This document shows positions 13,735 to 25,639 of a stretch of DNA of 64,000 bases, piece by piece. Each line of letters starts with the position of its first letter. The stretch's first letter is position 1. The stretch comes from Sipunculus nudus (Eukaryota; Annelida; Sipuncula; Golfingiida; Sipunculidae), in the NCBI GenBank assembly GCA_026874595.1, contig CM049310.1, positions 76,935,056 to 76,999,055 on the forward strand, in the 5' to 3' direction. Made by a program: the position numbers and the translations under genes. The notes under the pieces are model-generated. The model saw nothing but the letters and a program-made list of their open reading frames with translations, was not told where the DNA came from and did not search any database.

Positions 13735-14660
13735 GATCAGTTTGAAGCCAACCTGTCTACCCAAACTGGAGTTATCATCCATAAACTAATTTGTGAATGG
13801 ATGGGCCCTGTGACCCTAACCTTAGACCTTATGACCCCAAAATCAAAAGGAAACTTCCCCTATTCCCACATGTTGATGATGGAAGGATTGAGATGAAAAG
13901 TTTGGCTTAAAATGCATCCACAATCTTTCTAAAGTAGTGGGTCCTATGACCTTGACCTTTGATCCCAGAATCAACAGTTCTTACATTAGTGGTGGGCCAT
14001 ATATAAGTCAAGTTTGAAACCAATATTTCAAACTAAACTGGTGTAAGCATCTGGAAACTAATATATTTCAAACTAAACTGGTGTCAGCATCTGGAAACTA
14101 ATATGTGGATTGCCCCTAATAGGCCCCCTATGACCTTGTGACTCCAAAATCCATCAGTTACTTCCACTATTGGCAGGTGAGCAACATCTGGGAGGTAGAA
14201 TGTTTTGGACAGAAAGTCTGGCAAAAAATACATCAACAATCTTTTTAAAGAAGTGGGTCCTGTGACCTTGACCTTTGGCCTTATGACCCCAAAATCAAAA
14301 CTGTTCTTGCATTATTGGTGGGTCATATATAAGTCAAAATTGAAACCAATATGGAGTTATCATCCAAAAAAAATGTGGACAGATGGGCCCCTGTGACGAT
14401 GACCTTTGACCTTGTGACCCCCAAATCAATCAGTTTCTTCCCCTATTGGCAGCTCAGCTATATGTGCAAGATGGAAGGTTTTGGATGAAAAGTTTAGCTT
14501 AAAATGCATCCACAAATTTCAAAATAAGTGGGTACTGTGACCTTGACCTTTGACCTCATGACCCCAAAATTGAACAGAATCTTTCCCTATTGGCAGGTTA
14601 GCAATATCTTGAAGATGGAAGGTTTGGGATTACAGTCAGCTGAGCTAAAAATCGAAAATT
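13735..14660. mobile_element. Diverged tandem-core element B, related to element A
   Basis: It shares with element A the phrases GAGTTATCATCC, GTGACCTTGACCTTTGACC, TTGGCTTAAAATGCATCCAC and CAAGTTTGAAACC, repeated about three times with ~285-300 base spacing. It ends near ACAGTCAGCTGAGCTAAAAA (14635-14654). A 45-base direct duplication (TTTCAAACTAAACTGGTGT) lies at 14013-14102. No ORF. Confidence 0.6.
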
Positions 14661-14802
14661 AGAAATTATATATGATAAAAATATATGTTGAAATAAATAA
14701 TATTACATCTTTCAAATTATGTGCCTATAGCCATAGAGGACAAGAATTTCTAGTCATTCTATGGGTCCTTGTCAAATTGTTTAGATTTAGAGCACATATT
14801 AA

Positions 14803-16137
14803 ACTAGAATACGGATAGTCGCCAAGCGACTACGTGTATCCGCCGAAATCAAGACACGGACAGGTGAAGTGAGCCATGGATTGAGTGGCATGGGGAAATA
14901 GAGTGAGATGTGTTACTCATTAGCATGGATGTCTGTCATGTAAACATGGTTGTAGATGGGGCCACCTGATATTTGAAAGTGCAAGCTATTAATCTAAGTA
15001 GATTTTAAATTCTAGATGAGATTGCAATTGTGATCTCGCCTACACAGATTTTTAACTCGCCTAGACTAGATCACAATGGCAATCTCATTTAGGCAATTTT
15101 AAAACCTACCTTGATTTTATTCTCGTCTCTAAGATTTACATATACAAAATTTAAGGTGGATTACCCAAACCATCGCTGAGATATGAGTTTTTTTATCCTA
15201 GGCAGATGAACACCAAACAAAAATGGTTGTATTATGTAAGTTGGGCCACCAAATTTGTACTAGCTGAAGAGCTATGTTAGATAGATTTCATGCAAAATTT
15301 CAGGCCGATACATCAAACCAGTCCTGAGATATTAGCATGGATGTCTGCAGCTGAAATGTGCATGTAAGAGCCACTACCTGCCATAAAATCCAGAAAGCTC
15401 TCCAACTTCCAAGATGTATACATGTGCAAACATTTAGGCAGATATGTCAAACTACTGCTGAGATATGAGTGATTTTATCCCACGGCAGACCCACAAACAG
15501 ACGCTGTGCAAAAATGCTTGCAGGTTGCACCATCAGTTTTGCCTATGATAAAGAGCTATGTGAGATCTATACACATGCAAAATTTCAGACTGATACGTCT
15601 CACCAGTCCTGAGATATTAGCATGTATATCTGCAGCTTAAAAATATAAATGAAGATGGCGCCACCTGCCATTAAATCGAGAAAGCTATCCAGGATGTGTA
15701 CACAGGCAAAATTTCAGGTGGACAAGTCCAACCACTGCAGAGATATGAGTGATTTTAACCCAAGGCAGATGAACAGATGGAAGCTGTAAAAAACATGGTT
15801 GCAGGTGGTGGCACCATTTTATATGTATGTTATAAATTATAAAACTATCCAAGAGCTACATTTGTGCAAAATTTCAGCCTGATTGGTCAAACGAGTCCGA
15901 AAACATATGTGGGTTAATGTGTCAAAACAGATGCACAGATGGACATACTGCAGAGAGGAAGGGTCAGAGGTCAATGCAAAATATTTTTGCACCAGTTCAC
16001 ATGTGCCCCGAAAATGCTGTAAAGTTTAAAAAAAATATGTCCAGTGGTCTCAGAGTTCTATTCCTGAAACAAACGCCGCCGCGGCAGAACCCCGTCAAAA
16101 ACAGTATCCACAAACTTTGTTTTGGCGGATACAATTA
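14803..16137. mobile_element. Tandem-core (HINE/pearl-like) element C
   Basis: Units of ~282 bases repeat, marked by GAGATATGAGTGATTTTA near 15177, 15459 and 15739 and by GAGATATTAGCATG near 15329 and 15609. The left end carries a small hairpin (GTCGCCAAGCGAC) and TGTATCCGCCGAAA (14835-14848). The right end carries GTATCC (16104-16109) and GGCGGATACA (16124-16133) before ATTATG, the inverse of the left subterminal sequence. This is the same plan as element A with unrelated core sequence. No ORF survives. Confidence 0.65.
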
Positions 16138-16159
16138 TGTGATAATGGATATATACTAA

Positions 16160-16972
16160 GAGTAGATTAATGCATGGTAAGATCACAAAAATGGAACCCC
16201 TGTGAAAAACTTAAAATAAAGATTGTGGAAGTAATCCTCACAAATATGACACCCACCATAATAACCTATATAAAATAACCTATATATAATATGGATCCAT
16301 TTTATCAAATGAAACTGTTGCAACCGCCCAGCTAATAATAATTCTAAAATATTATATTAACCAGTAAGCTGTAAAAATGTTGATCATAATAATAATATGA
16401 TTATCCAAGCTATATCCAGGTGACCATTACAGCTGGGAATAATGAAATTAAATTCAAACAAAATATTGCAAATAATTTCAACAAAATTAAAACTAATTTG
16501 GATTATTCCACCACTAAATCATTATCACTAATTTTCAGTAATTATTATTTGAATGCACCAGGCTCAAGCTGGACAATTAATAATCTCTGCTTTATTATGA
16601 CTGGGTTAAGTGGATAGTGGTTTAGAGACTACCATTATTATTTAACAGCCTGATTTCTGCAACCATTAATGATTATATGTGATACTTTTCAACTCATCAG
16701 CTCTCAACTAAGATATATTGTCCATTCTGGGAACAGCCATAAAGTTTACTTCAGATTAATATTTTGCCCTTTTTAACAACACAATTTATCATTTATCAGT
16801 ATCATGACATGTATGCCCATTTCTTAGATTCTGTTTGACTCTCTACTTCTATGAATTCTAGCAACGATATTACATATTAATTCATTGATTTCTCTTTTGG
16901 CTAAAAAAAATAACTAGCAACTCCAGCATTCCATATATTTTGTTTCCATTAAATTATTAACATCTCTATACA
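16160..16972. other. Intergenic, nothing recognised
   Basis: Very AT-rich. A 65-codon frame at 16420-16617 shows no domain and no splice context. Confidence 0.5.
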
Positions 16973-17375
16973 TTTAAAGGACCCCAATCACCTATCTGAC
17001 TTTTATAACTAAAGGTAATTCCTTGTAGCTTTCATAAAAAATAGGCCAGAAAATGTGGATATCTCCGCACACAGGTTGCTTATTTTGCTATATCAACATG
17101 TTTATAATATGCTGGGCCCCGCCAAAATATTCAAAACAAATTCAACAAGGGCATCTGCATAGGCCAGCATACCACCTTAAGTTACTTGTTTTTCCCATTT
17201 GTCTACATTGCTGTGTTTACAAAATATGTTGTTGATAAACAAGTTCACACAACCTTCACAAAGGCCTTATACTTTTCACAACCAGAATGACCCTTAGATC
17301 ATTAATATATACAGAGAGGAAGACAGAAATCACATAAAATTTTTAACAAAAGGTAGGTGATTGGGCACCTTTAAA
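16973..17375. mobile_element. TTTAAAGG-ended MITE, copy 1
   Basis: The left end, TTTAAAGGACCCCAATCACC, is inverted at the right as GGTGATTGGGCACCTTTAAA. The interior contains TTTTTCCCATTTGTCTACAT and GTTTACAAAATATGTTGTTG, recognisable in other copies near 27.85-28.06 kb and (inverted) 42.51-42.71 kb. A fuller copy with the same ends is at 26236-26753. No ORF. Confidence 0.75.
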
Positions 17376-17395
17376 CAAGGATTGCCAGGTACATA

Positions 17396-18216
17396 CAGGG
17401 TTGGGGCCAGGTACAAGTGAAAGTACCTAGGTACAGGTACTTGTGAATTTGCCAGGTACAGGTACAGGTACTTGATTTTCACAGAGTACCTAGGTACAGG
17501 TACTTTAGAAAGTACCTAGGTACAGGTACATTTATTTGAGGATCACTTCAAAGACGTTTTTATGGCATAAACTTACGCATATGCAAGATAACATGCCTTT
17601 TTCCTATCAAACACTACCGAAGTCATTTGCTAAAGTATATTTTTTTAGAACTTATTAACTGTATGGCACCATACATTCACAAAAATGATATGTAAGTATA
17701 TTAAAAGTCCATTAAGTGCACCAAGTAGTGTATGACACCATACATTCACAAACAGGAACTTCAAGTTTACTGAAAGTCCTTTAAGTATACCAAGTGCAGT
17801 AAGACAGGGATTATTCTGAAACCATACTTCCCAAACAGGATATTTGTGTACTAAATGTTCATTAAGTGCACAAAGTATAGTATAATCAAATGACTTGCTC
17901 AGTTAGTGGTTACAGCTGATTTCACACATGTGACCATTTTGCAGGTGTGATAACAATTCAATTCATGAGCAGTTTATCACACTGATGACTTACTGATTAT
18001 TTTACACTACTGGTACCCAAATTTAATACTAATAGATAAGAAAAACTAAAAAAAAAAATGAAAATGTACCTGGAATACCTTGTACCAGATACAGGTACTT
18101 TAGTTCCAGGTACAGGTAAAGGTACAAGGTACTTCCTACTCATGACTGGCAGGTACAGGTACAGGTACTCTGAAATGTGTACTAGGTACTGGTACAGGTA
18201 CCTGGCCCCAACCCTG
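17396..18216. mobile_element. hAT-like MITE with GGTAC-iterated arms
   Basis: Terminal inverted repeats are CAGGGTTGGGGCCAGGTAC and GTACCTGGCCCCAACCCTG, flanked by perfect 8-bp target duplications GGTACATA (17388-17395 and 18217-18224). Each arm (about 17410-17535 and 18065-18200) is a run of AGGTACAGGTACTT and ACCTAGGTAC units. The middle ~500 bases are unrelated AT-rich sequence containing a smaller direct repeat (CACCATACATTCACAAA near 17669 and 17739). No transposase. The target duplication itself resembles the GGTAC motif. Confidence 0.9.
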
Positions 18217-18224
18217 GGTACATA

Positions 18225-19439
18225 CATGCACCAGTTCTAGGTCTTTTGTAGAAATTGTACGGTACAGAACAGTCACAGGTTCTTCAGAAAGAACCTGGGC
18301 CCAGTTACACATACACTTTTTTACAGATAATTTTAAATCAACATATTTTACCTGAACAAATAATAATTACATACAATGTATCTACATGCATATATGTAAA
18401 CAGCCTGTTAAAACAGTCCATTTTCAATATCATACCTGTAAAGGTCTGAAGTGTATTATATCTGAAACAGGTACAGGATATTCCTACTTAATCATCAAGG
18501 TAAAGTTAAAACTGACTGGTGAAGGTACAAGTTTCTGGCCCGAACCCTGTCTTTTAGAACAATTATAAATCATCTGATATTTGGCACTGACATCTATATA
18601 TAGGAGTAACCATAAAGAATGAACTTATAGTAACAAAATATGCAGTGTATAGTGGATTTCCAAAATCCAACAATTCCTCTGGGTAAATATATATTATTGC
18701 CAACTTTAAATCTCATGGTTGTTCATGAATGGAACATGAAACCTGTGTTATGTGAAAGAGCTCTGATATATATATCAGTCTCAGGTCAGTAATGACTGGC
18801 AGCGCACTAGAAATAAATCTCCCTCAGTGTGGCCGCACTATTATATTTTCACTTAAAATAACAAATAATCATATCTAACGTGTGACATAACTTGAAGTGA
18901 TTTTCCTGTCTTATGATATAGTGTGAGAATTCAGCCCGCCTTTTAGCAACATAACTGTTATTTCTGCTAACATCAGCAGGGCTTGAATTTGCCTAAATTT
19001 GCCACCGTACACAGGGGTCCAGCATCACAGATAATCTGCCGGTCCTCCAAAGATTTTACTGGACCTCATTTTTTTTTTAATTCTTCATTTTCAGGTCTTC
19101 CTTTTAAAATTTAAATGTATTGGTACAAATGTTATTGTTTTATACGACCTTCAGGTGTCAGTGAGCATGATTTCCAGTTGACTGGGATTATACAGTCCCA
19201 GCTCTCAGAGCCTGTACTGTCCTGTAGGTTCCTGAGCAGGAGGTCATGTATATGTGTGGCACATGGGTTCCCAGGCCAGGTAATGTCATTATCACAAAAA
19301 ATTTATGCAATTAGATTTGTTGATAACTTGTATTTCAAGCAACTCCAGGTACAATCATAATGATTTTGTAAATGTTCTTATTATAGTTTTTAAAACAATA
19401 CAAAAATAACTTGAAATAGAACAAATTATAAAAATAAGA
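18225..19439. other. Intergenic, nothing recognised
   Basis: No supported exon. Short frames around 18255-18568 and 19115-19360 lack domains. A poly-T tract lies near 19069. Confidence 0.45.
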
Positions 19440-20475
19440 ATAACTAGAATATTAGCAGAAGCTGACAAAAGCCCTCAGCCAAAAGAACAGTGTTTAGAGG
19501 TGGTAACAGTAACAAGTACTAAATATCTGTTCTCACATGGATGTATATCTGTACATGTCTCAGTTATAAATTTAAAATGGAGAGGCATGTACCATGATTC
19601 ATAAAAATCCACCAAATGCTTCCTGAAAAAAAAGCTTCTAAGTTTTATTCTATTATCAGCTCTGTGACCTTGAAAAGTATGTCAAGGTCACCCATCTTTG
19701 AACTTGACCTAGATTTTGTCGATATACAGCTTCACCAAAGAAATAAAATTCCTATTGTGAATCCTTTTAGAGATATCCCGCGCACAAGGCCAAAGTTGAA
19801 AAATCCAAGAAAAATTCATTAAAAATAAGAAATTGCAGGTGGCGCCCCCAAACTTGTGCAGCAGTTACAGACCATCACTCCCTATGATCATAGTAGGTAT
19901 TGTGAAAATCCAGCCAATGGTTCCTGAGAAATAAGCTTCTAAATGTTTTTTTCTATAATCAGCTCTAAAACGTAGAAAAATAGGTCAAGGTCACCCATCT
20001 TTGAACTTGACCGAGATTTTGTCAATATACATCTTCACCGAAAAAATAAAATTCCTACGGTGAATCCTTTTAGAGATATCCCGCTCACAAGCCCATAGTT
20101 GAAAAATCCGATAAAAATTCATTAAAAATCAGATATTGTAGGTGGCACCCCAAACTTGTGCAGCAGGTACAGATTATCAGTCCCAATAATCATAGTAAGT
20201 TTTGTGAAAATCCACCAAATGGTTCCTGAGTAATTAGCATCTACGTGTTTTTCTATAATCAGCTCTAAAATGTAGAAAAATAGGTCAAGGTCACCCATCT
20301 TCGAACTTGACCGAGATTTTGTCGATATACATCTCTACCGAGGAAATAAAATTCTGACGGTGAATCCTTTTCAAGATATCCCGCTCACAAGGTAAAAGTT
20401 AACGGACGCCGGACGGACGGACGGACAGCTTGGGTGACGACAATAGCCCATCAGCCTAAGGGCTGAGGGCTAAAA
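19440..20475. mobile_element. Tandem-core (HINE/pearl-like) element D with ACGG microsatellite
   Basis: Three copies of a ~305-base unit recur: AGGTCACCCATCTTTGAACT near 19686, 19986 and 20286, followed by GATTTTGTCGATATAC and TTAGAGATATCCCGC. A (GGAC)n/ACGG run lies at 20401-20428. The right end is a strong hairpin, AGCCCATCAGCC (20445-20456) pairing with GGGCTGAGGGCT (20460-20471). The left end carries AGCCCTCAGCC (19470-19480), inverse to the hairpin. No ORF. The architecture parallels elements A and C and resembles described pearl elements of oysters. Confidence 0.7.
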
Positions 20476-21779
20476 AGTGAGACAAAAATGTAAAAATACA
20501 GATCTATACAAAAACACAATAATTAAATCACACGGATGTAATGCCTGAACATGATGTGAAATATGTGCTATTACTGCTAAAGATAAGGGAAAACAACAAG
20601 TAAAAGGGGTTCCATGGGACCCATGCTTCAGGGTCTACAACTAAGTGTTTATTATCAACGAAGTGCTTATTGACACACGGTCCGAAAGTCTCGGTTACCT
20701 CGATTTGGAGGTCTCGGTTACCGTGTTTTGAGGTCTCGGGTACTGAGAATTGGGAGTCTCGGTTACCGTGTGTCACCAGTGGTCAGTCACGCGTAGTACC
20801 GCAATTAAGCTGGCGCACCGTTACCCCAATTAATCCCTTTGATCACTGGTGTCATAGATCAAAGGGCCAGGTAACTTCAAAGGCTACCAGGGAAACTGGG
20901 CGTCATGAAATGTGGTGGTTTTTTTTCATTGCAAAGACGTTTCTTTTGCCTTATTGTAACAGGGGTTTTCCAGGGTTATTGTGTAATTAAATTTTTTTTC
21001 AATGGCCTATTTTCCATCTTTAACGCAAATTATAAACAAAAGTAAAGTTCTGTAATATAAGGGAGATGTATAATTTTACAAAAAAAATAAGCATTTTATT
21101 AAAGGTGTTGTTGTTTGAGAGTCATCGTGTATCCTAAGTCGAATTTATTGGCTCAAACTTTGATCTACCACCATAACGTTATGCATGACGTTGATATTGA
21201 TAAAGTCGCCAAGAAAACGTTGCATTGCATTGTACAAGCTATATTTGACTAATTTGAGCACATTTAGTCATAAAATATCAAATATGGTAGGTATTCTTAT
21301 ATAGATATCCATTTCCATTTATTATAGAATAATAACAATGTGAAAATAATGCGTCAAAGATAATAAATGAAACAAGCCTTTAAAAATTTTCTAGTTGCAT
21401 ATTCACCTCATCCAGGGCCCCTGCATGGCAGGGCATGCATTAGGAAACACTGTTCAGAGGTCGAGAAGGATGATACTGAAGAAGACTGTATTGGAATATT
21501 TAATTTTATATGGAACTTGCTTGAATATTTATGTACGGTATATTTTGTATATAATAAAAATATGTATCCATGTTTGTGTCCGTATCTTAACATGTTTATA
21601 TTGTTTATATTAAATGTGTATATTTTATATAGCACGATGAATTGTTTGGATTTTCTTTCTTTTTTTATTACAGAAACGTAGTACATGCATAACGTAACAG
21701 TACACATACAAACATACATATAAAAATTAATATTTCAAAAACAATTTACATTGAATCGTGAAGATTATTCATGTAGAGG
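20476..21779. other. Intergenic with GACACACGG motif cluster; no gene recognised
   Basis: 20666-20680 is CTTATTGACACACGG; a run of TCTCGGTTACC-type repeats follows (20690-20770), ending in GTTACCGTGTGTCACC. Similar motifs recur inverted at 24554-24709. Overlapping frames at 21367-21681 were considered and not accepted as a gene. Confidence 0.5.
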
Positions 21780-22395
21780 AGAGCAGGTCGGTAAGGTTTT
21801 ACCATTTTGAATAATGTTGAGTTAATTTACCTGCTCAAAGTTTCTTAGCGATTACATCATATGTTGAATAAATCTGCTTAACATAGCTTATACATCCATG
21901 ATAGTTCGGTAACATTTTGAGACATCTGCAATTACAAACATACTTTTTAGCAACCAGTGTTAGCATATTTAACCATCTATGTTCGCTTTAGCCTAACAAA
22001 ACTTCAGATACTGAAAACTTAACAGAGAAGTTTAATGACGAATTATTCAAAACCTCTTGTACTTTTAATCACAAGTTATCGACAAGAGAACAATTCCAAA
22101 ATATATGTGATAAAGTTTCTCTTACCATTTTACAAAAGGTACAAGTTGGAGAATCTATTAGCCTACATTCAGTCTATGAAGAAATGGGTTTAACGTTACC
22201 CGACGTTGTAGTTCATAAAACTGAAAATTCCTAAGTGCATGGTACGAAATTTGTTGTGTCATAAATCTTGGAGAATCCCATATAAACAATCTCCTCTGAT
22301 ATATCAATTAAATCTTGTTTCCATTTCTAAACTACTGAGTCTGGAGTGACTAAATGTTTCTCTTGTTTTCTCTCATCATCAGAGTGTACGGGTTG
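21780..22395 (-). pseudogene. Decayed L1/Tx1-like LINE ORF2 C-terminal fragment
   Basis: Reading the minus strand in shifting frames gives PTCTFCKMVRETLSHIFWNC, the C-x2-C...H-x4-C knuckle with 'ET..H.FW.C' that typifies the C-terminus of L1/Tx1-type reverse-transcriptase proteins. It is preceded by KWKQDLIDISEEI and followed by WMYKLC-like phrases expected for the tail. Several in-frame stops and frameshifts interrupt it. The 5' part of the element, including the RT domain, is absent. A 5'-truncated dead copy. Confidence 0.6.
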
Positions 22396-22716
22396 TGCTT
22401 TTTTCTAACGGCGTAAAAGTAAATTTTTACACTTGTTCCAACTGCGGCGCTAGGAAATCAGAACTTTTAGGCCATAAAAAATGGATCTTATACCGACATA
22501 AGGCTTTTTATTTTTTTCTGCTAAGCCGTTATTACATATATATTAAACAGCGTGACAGATTATATTGCCTTGTACCTCACATATAGTACCCCAAACCAAT
22601 TTGTGAAAATATTATTACTTAATCATACATAAGCTGAATAACTACTATATAAACTTTTTTTATGGTGTTATAGATTTTGTAATCAATTTTTAGTCCAAAC
22701 AGCCGCGAGTGAAGAG

Positions 22717-23617
22717 TAGGGTTGGGACGGTTACCGGTATACGGTATTATCATGATATCTGACAGCTACGGTTATCATACCGTCAACTTTCCTATTATCG
22801 CGATACCACGATATCATTTTTTGTTCATGATTTTGGTTCACAAGCAAGCCCTTTAGGTTCAAAATAAATTTATTTCAAAGAATCACATTTATTTTTATAA
22901 ACCACATGTATCTGAATACACGCGCGTGGGTGGAACCGTGTACTTACAGACTTCGGGATTAGTCGGAAATGTCCGCGTGTAGGTGGAAAAGTGTGCTTAC
23001 AGACTTCGGGATTAGTCGGAAATGTCCGGAAGTAGCAGGATGAATCAGAGAGGACAAAAGCTTGAGAATTTCAGGAGAAAATAACATTATAATTGAAGAA
23101 TAATAAATACACATATTTATGCTTTTATTACATGGAACGAAAATGTCAACATAAAAGTGTCACAACTGAATCGAACATTCCATACGGGTTGCATATTTTG
23201 CCATAAAAAATTAGGATGGTATATTTAGCCATGATTGGTATGACACGCTCTCCGAAAATTCGCCGGGATTCTCCGGCTCTAATGTAGCTATAGGAAACTG
23301 ATGGAAAGTTCTGACAAGCGTGATTCGACGATGGGGGCAGGACTTCCCGCGCCTCAAGCTTGCACACCTGCAGGACCTTCATGCAACTTACATCACTTAA
23401 TGAGTCATTCTGTGGTACTGGCACAATAGGTATAAATGATATTAATACTTAACCCCTTGTATAAAGTCAAGACTTTAAAGGTGGTTGTTATAAATATCAT
23501 TATTGATGGCTTATTATTGCCATTATATATAATTAAATATATCGCGATATCACGGTATATCGCGATAAAATTTGAATAATAATCATGATATCAAAAACCT
23601 GTATCGTCCCAACACTA
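22717..23617. mobile_element. 901-bp non-autonomous hAT element
   Basis: It begins TAGGGTTGGGACGG and ends CGTCCCAACACTA, with perfect 8-bp target duplications GTGAAGAG at 22709-22716 and 23618-23625. Both ends are rich in short iterated palindromic phrases (CGGTATACGG, ATCGCGATA, ATCATGATATC). A ~55-base direct duplication (TTACAGACTTCGGGATTAGT) occurs at about 22945 and 22999. A 92-codon frame inside (23146-23424, minus) has no transposase features. Confidence 0.9.
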
Positions 23618-23625
23618 GTGAAGAG

Positions 23626-25639
23626 TAGTTTCCTATATTTACCCATCAACAGCTTTTTTCCTGCATGCATGCACATGCCCACTTACTAGGGCGACGTGTT
23701 TCTATTCCTTGAGGCGAACGATTACTTAATAATGAAGTAACTAAAAATATGATCAGGACAGGAGCGACCTTTTCGAACCCCATTCTGAAATTGGGTATAA
23801 TATAGGGTTAAGTGTTAAAGTAAGACGCGTTATTCTATAATCGATCAGGCCACGATGATGAGTTGTTGATAAAGATATGACCATTCCATGGCTCGTAGTA
23901 ACTTAGCCAATTTCATTTTCGGTTTGTTTCTCTGATTTTGAACATGTACACTTTACATCGTGAAAATCTGGAAAAGTATACATCTCATAAAGAAGAATGT
24001 GACAAAATTCTCTGAATCACGTCTCTATTATTATTAGAGTGATAAAGTGCCCACTTCTCCAGGTTAATAGCATTTATTTAATTATTAAGTATCTATGTGC
24101 TTATAAAGTTTGTATATTTTGTAATAAAAAACCTGATTAACTTACTATATTTTTTATTAATTTCAATAAAGCTTATTTGTTCCTATTATCCTTGTTTATT
24201 ATTTTCTCATTAGAATAATATTATTGAATAAAACGAGATATATGTATGTTAATTAATATATATAATTAATATATATTAAATTGTTGAATATATTTAAAAT
24301 TTTGAAATGAGTTAAATAATTTTCATCATTGATGTAATTTTCATCCCCGAAATTAGTAGTACCTCGCCTGGTAAAAATAGGTTTTTAAAACTAATTAATA
24401 TACCTAGGGGATGAAAGTAATAAACTATTATAAATGTTAAACATTTGTGTCAGAGATCAAAGGACCCCAATGGTAACACCTGATTAGTCCAAAGCTACCA
24501 TTTCTCCTACACGGCCCGGTAATTAAGACCTGCTATAGTAACAACAACTCGCGTTATTGACACACGGTTTCGGGTATCACGACGGGGGTGTTAGTGACAC
24601 ACGGTGAACGCCCTGCCATCTAGCGGGAGTGTGACAGATTTGACGCATGCGCAGTTAAACCGTGTGTCAATAAGCTGGACCTTATTGACACACCCCGTGT
24701 GTCAATAAGGGCGGCCTATTATCAAATTTTGTTGCAAAACAGACGATTTTTCTTTAAACAAAAAATAATACAAAATGTCTTAGAAACTTTTTTGTTAAAA
24801 TATCTGGACAAATTACCATGAATAGGGCATGACATGAACATTTAACTGCCTGCCCAGGGCAAGTGAAAATTTCAGAAAATAGTGAAAGGGCAACTAGAAG
24901 TTTCCTCCTACTTGCCCAACTTGGCAAGTGGGTCCAACATAAACCTTTACCCAAGTAAAGGCTTGAAAAAGGGATCTTTGGGTTCTTGAATACAATCAAT
25001 GATTTTGTAGGGCAAGTATAAATTCATGAAGGACTAGTAAAAGCTATACTTCCAAAAGTTAAAGTTGAGCCTTGATGAGGGTTTTAAGAATTATAGATAT
25101 TTCTGGGGGTCCATGTTCCGGGTTATACACACTGCCACTGAAATATCCAATCATACATATGCAAAATAGTGTAAATTTTCATTGAAGAAATCACAAGTAC
25201 AAATTTAAACAGGCATGGGGAAGGGAACCCTTGGTAGAAATGGACTCAGGTCAAGGTCACTGATATTAAGAGTATCACTATCAGTGTCACTATATCACTG
25301 TTTACATTGTAAGACTTACAGTCTTTAACAACTCAATCAACCTCAAGAATTTATATATGGGTATGTTTGTTCCATATCTGTACGAATCTATGTAAATTTC
25401 GGATCGGGGGATTTCGGAGCATAGTTTTCACACAGATCTAGTCTTGAGCCCACGCAAAATTCGTCAAACACGAACCATTTGTGAGTGGGCTGGACCCAGA
25501 GTATCTCGACACAGTCACTCTCACTGGCGTCGCGTTGTGTCAACAACTTACAACATAGTACACGGGGCAGGCGGTGCCTGAAATGGCTTCACACAAATTA
25601 TAAATAGCGTGGAATGGGGGTCAGAATTTCACCACATAC
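23626..25639. other. AT-rich region; presumed start of DDAH intron 1 at its right edge
   Basis: No second DDAH exon was recognised here, so this may be intron 1. It contains very AT-rich sequence (24060-24350) and a GACACACGG motif cluster (24440-24715). The 81-codon minus frame at 24754-24999 looks like a dispersed 'tgcccagggcaag' type repeat rather than a gene. Confidence 0.45.
24554..24709. repeat. GACACACGG motif cluster with perfect hairpin
   Basis: TTATTGACACACGG at 24554, TTAGTGACACACGG at 24591, its inverse CCGTGTGTCAATAA at 24660, then a perfect hairpin CTTATTGACACAC (24681-24693) with GTGTGTCAATAAG (24697-24709). The same motif appears at 20666-20680 and, inverted, near 20766. A shared AGATCAAAGG(A/G)CC phrase (20866 and 24462) suggests both clusters belong to one repeat family. 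Confidence 0.65.

Noticed and set aside
19440-20475. CRISPR-like array from regularly spaced repeats
   Set aside because: Units are ~305 bases, diverged and contiguous with no spacers; a eukaryotic tandem repeat.
21367-21681. Overlapping 72-106 codon frames on both strands
   Set aside because: Mutually overlapping, AT-rich, no domain; a terminal exon could not be supported.
24754-24999. 81-codon minus frame with cysteines, possible DDAH exon 2
   Set aside because: No similarity to the expected DDAH sequence (no LDGGDV-like motif) and it looks like dispersed repeat sequence.
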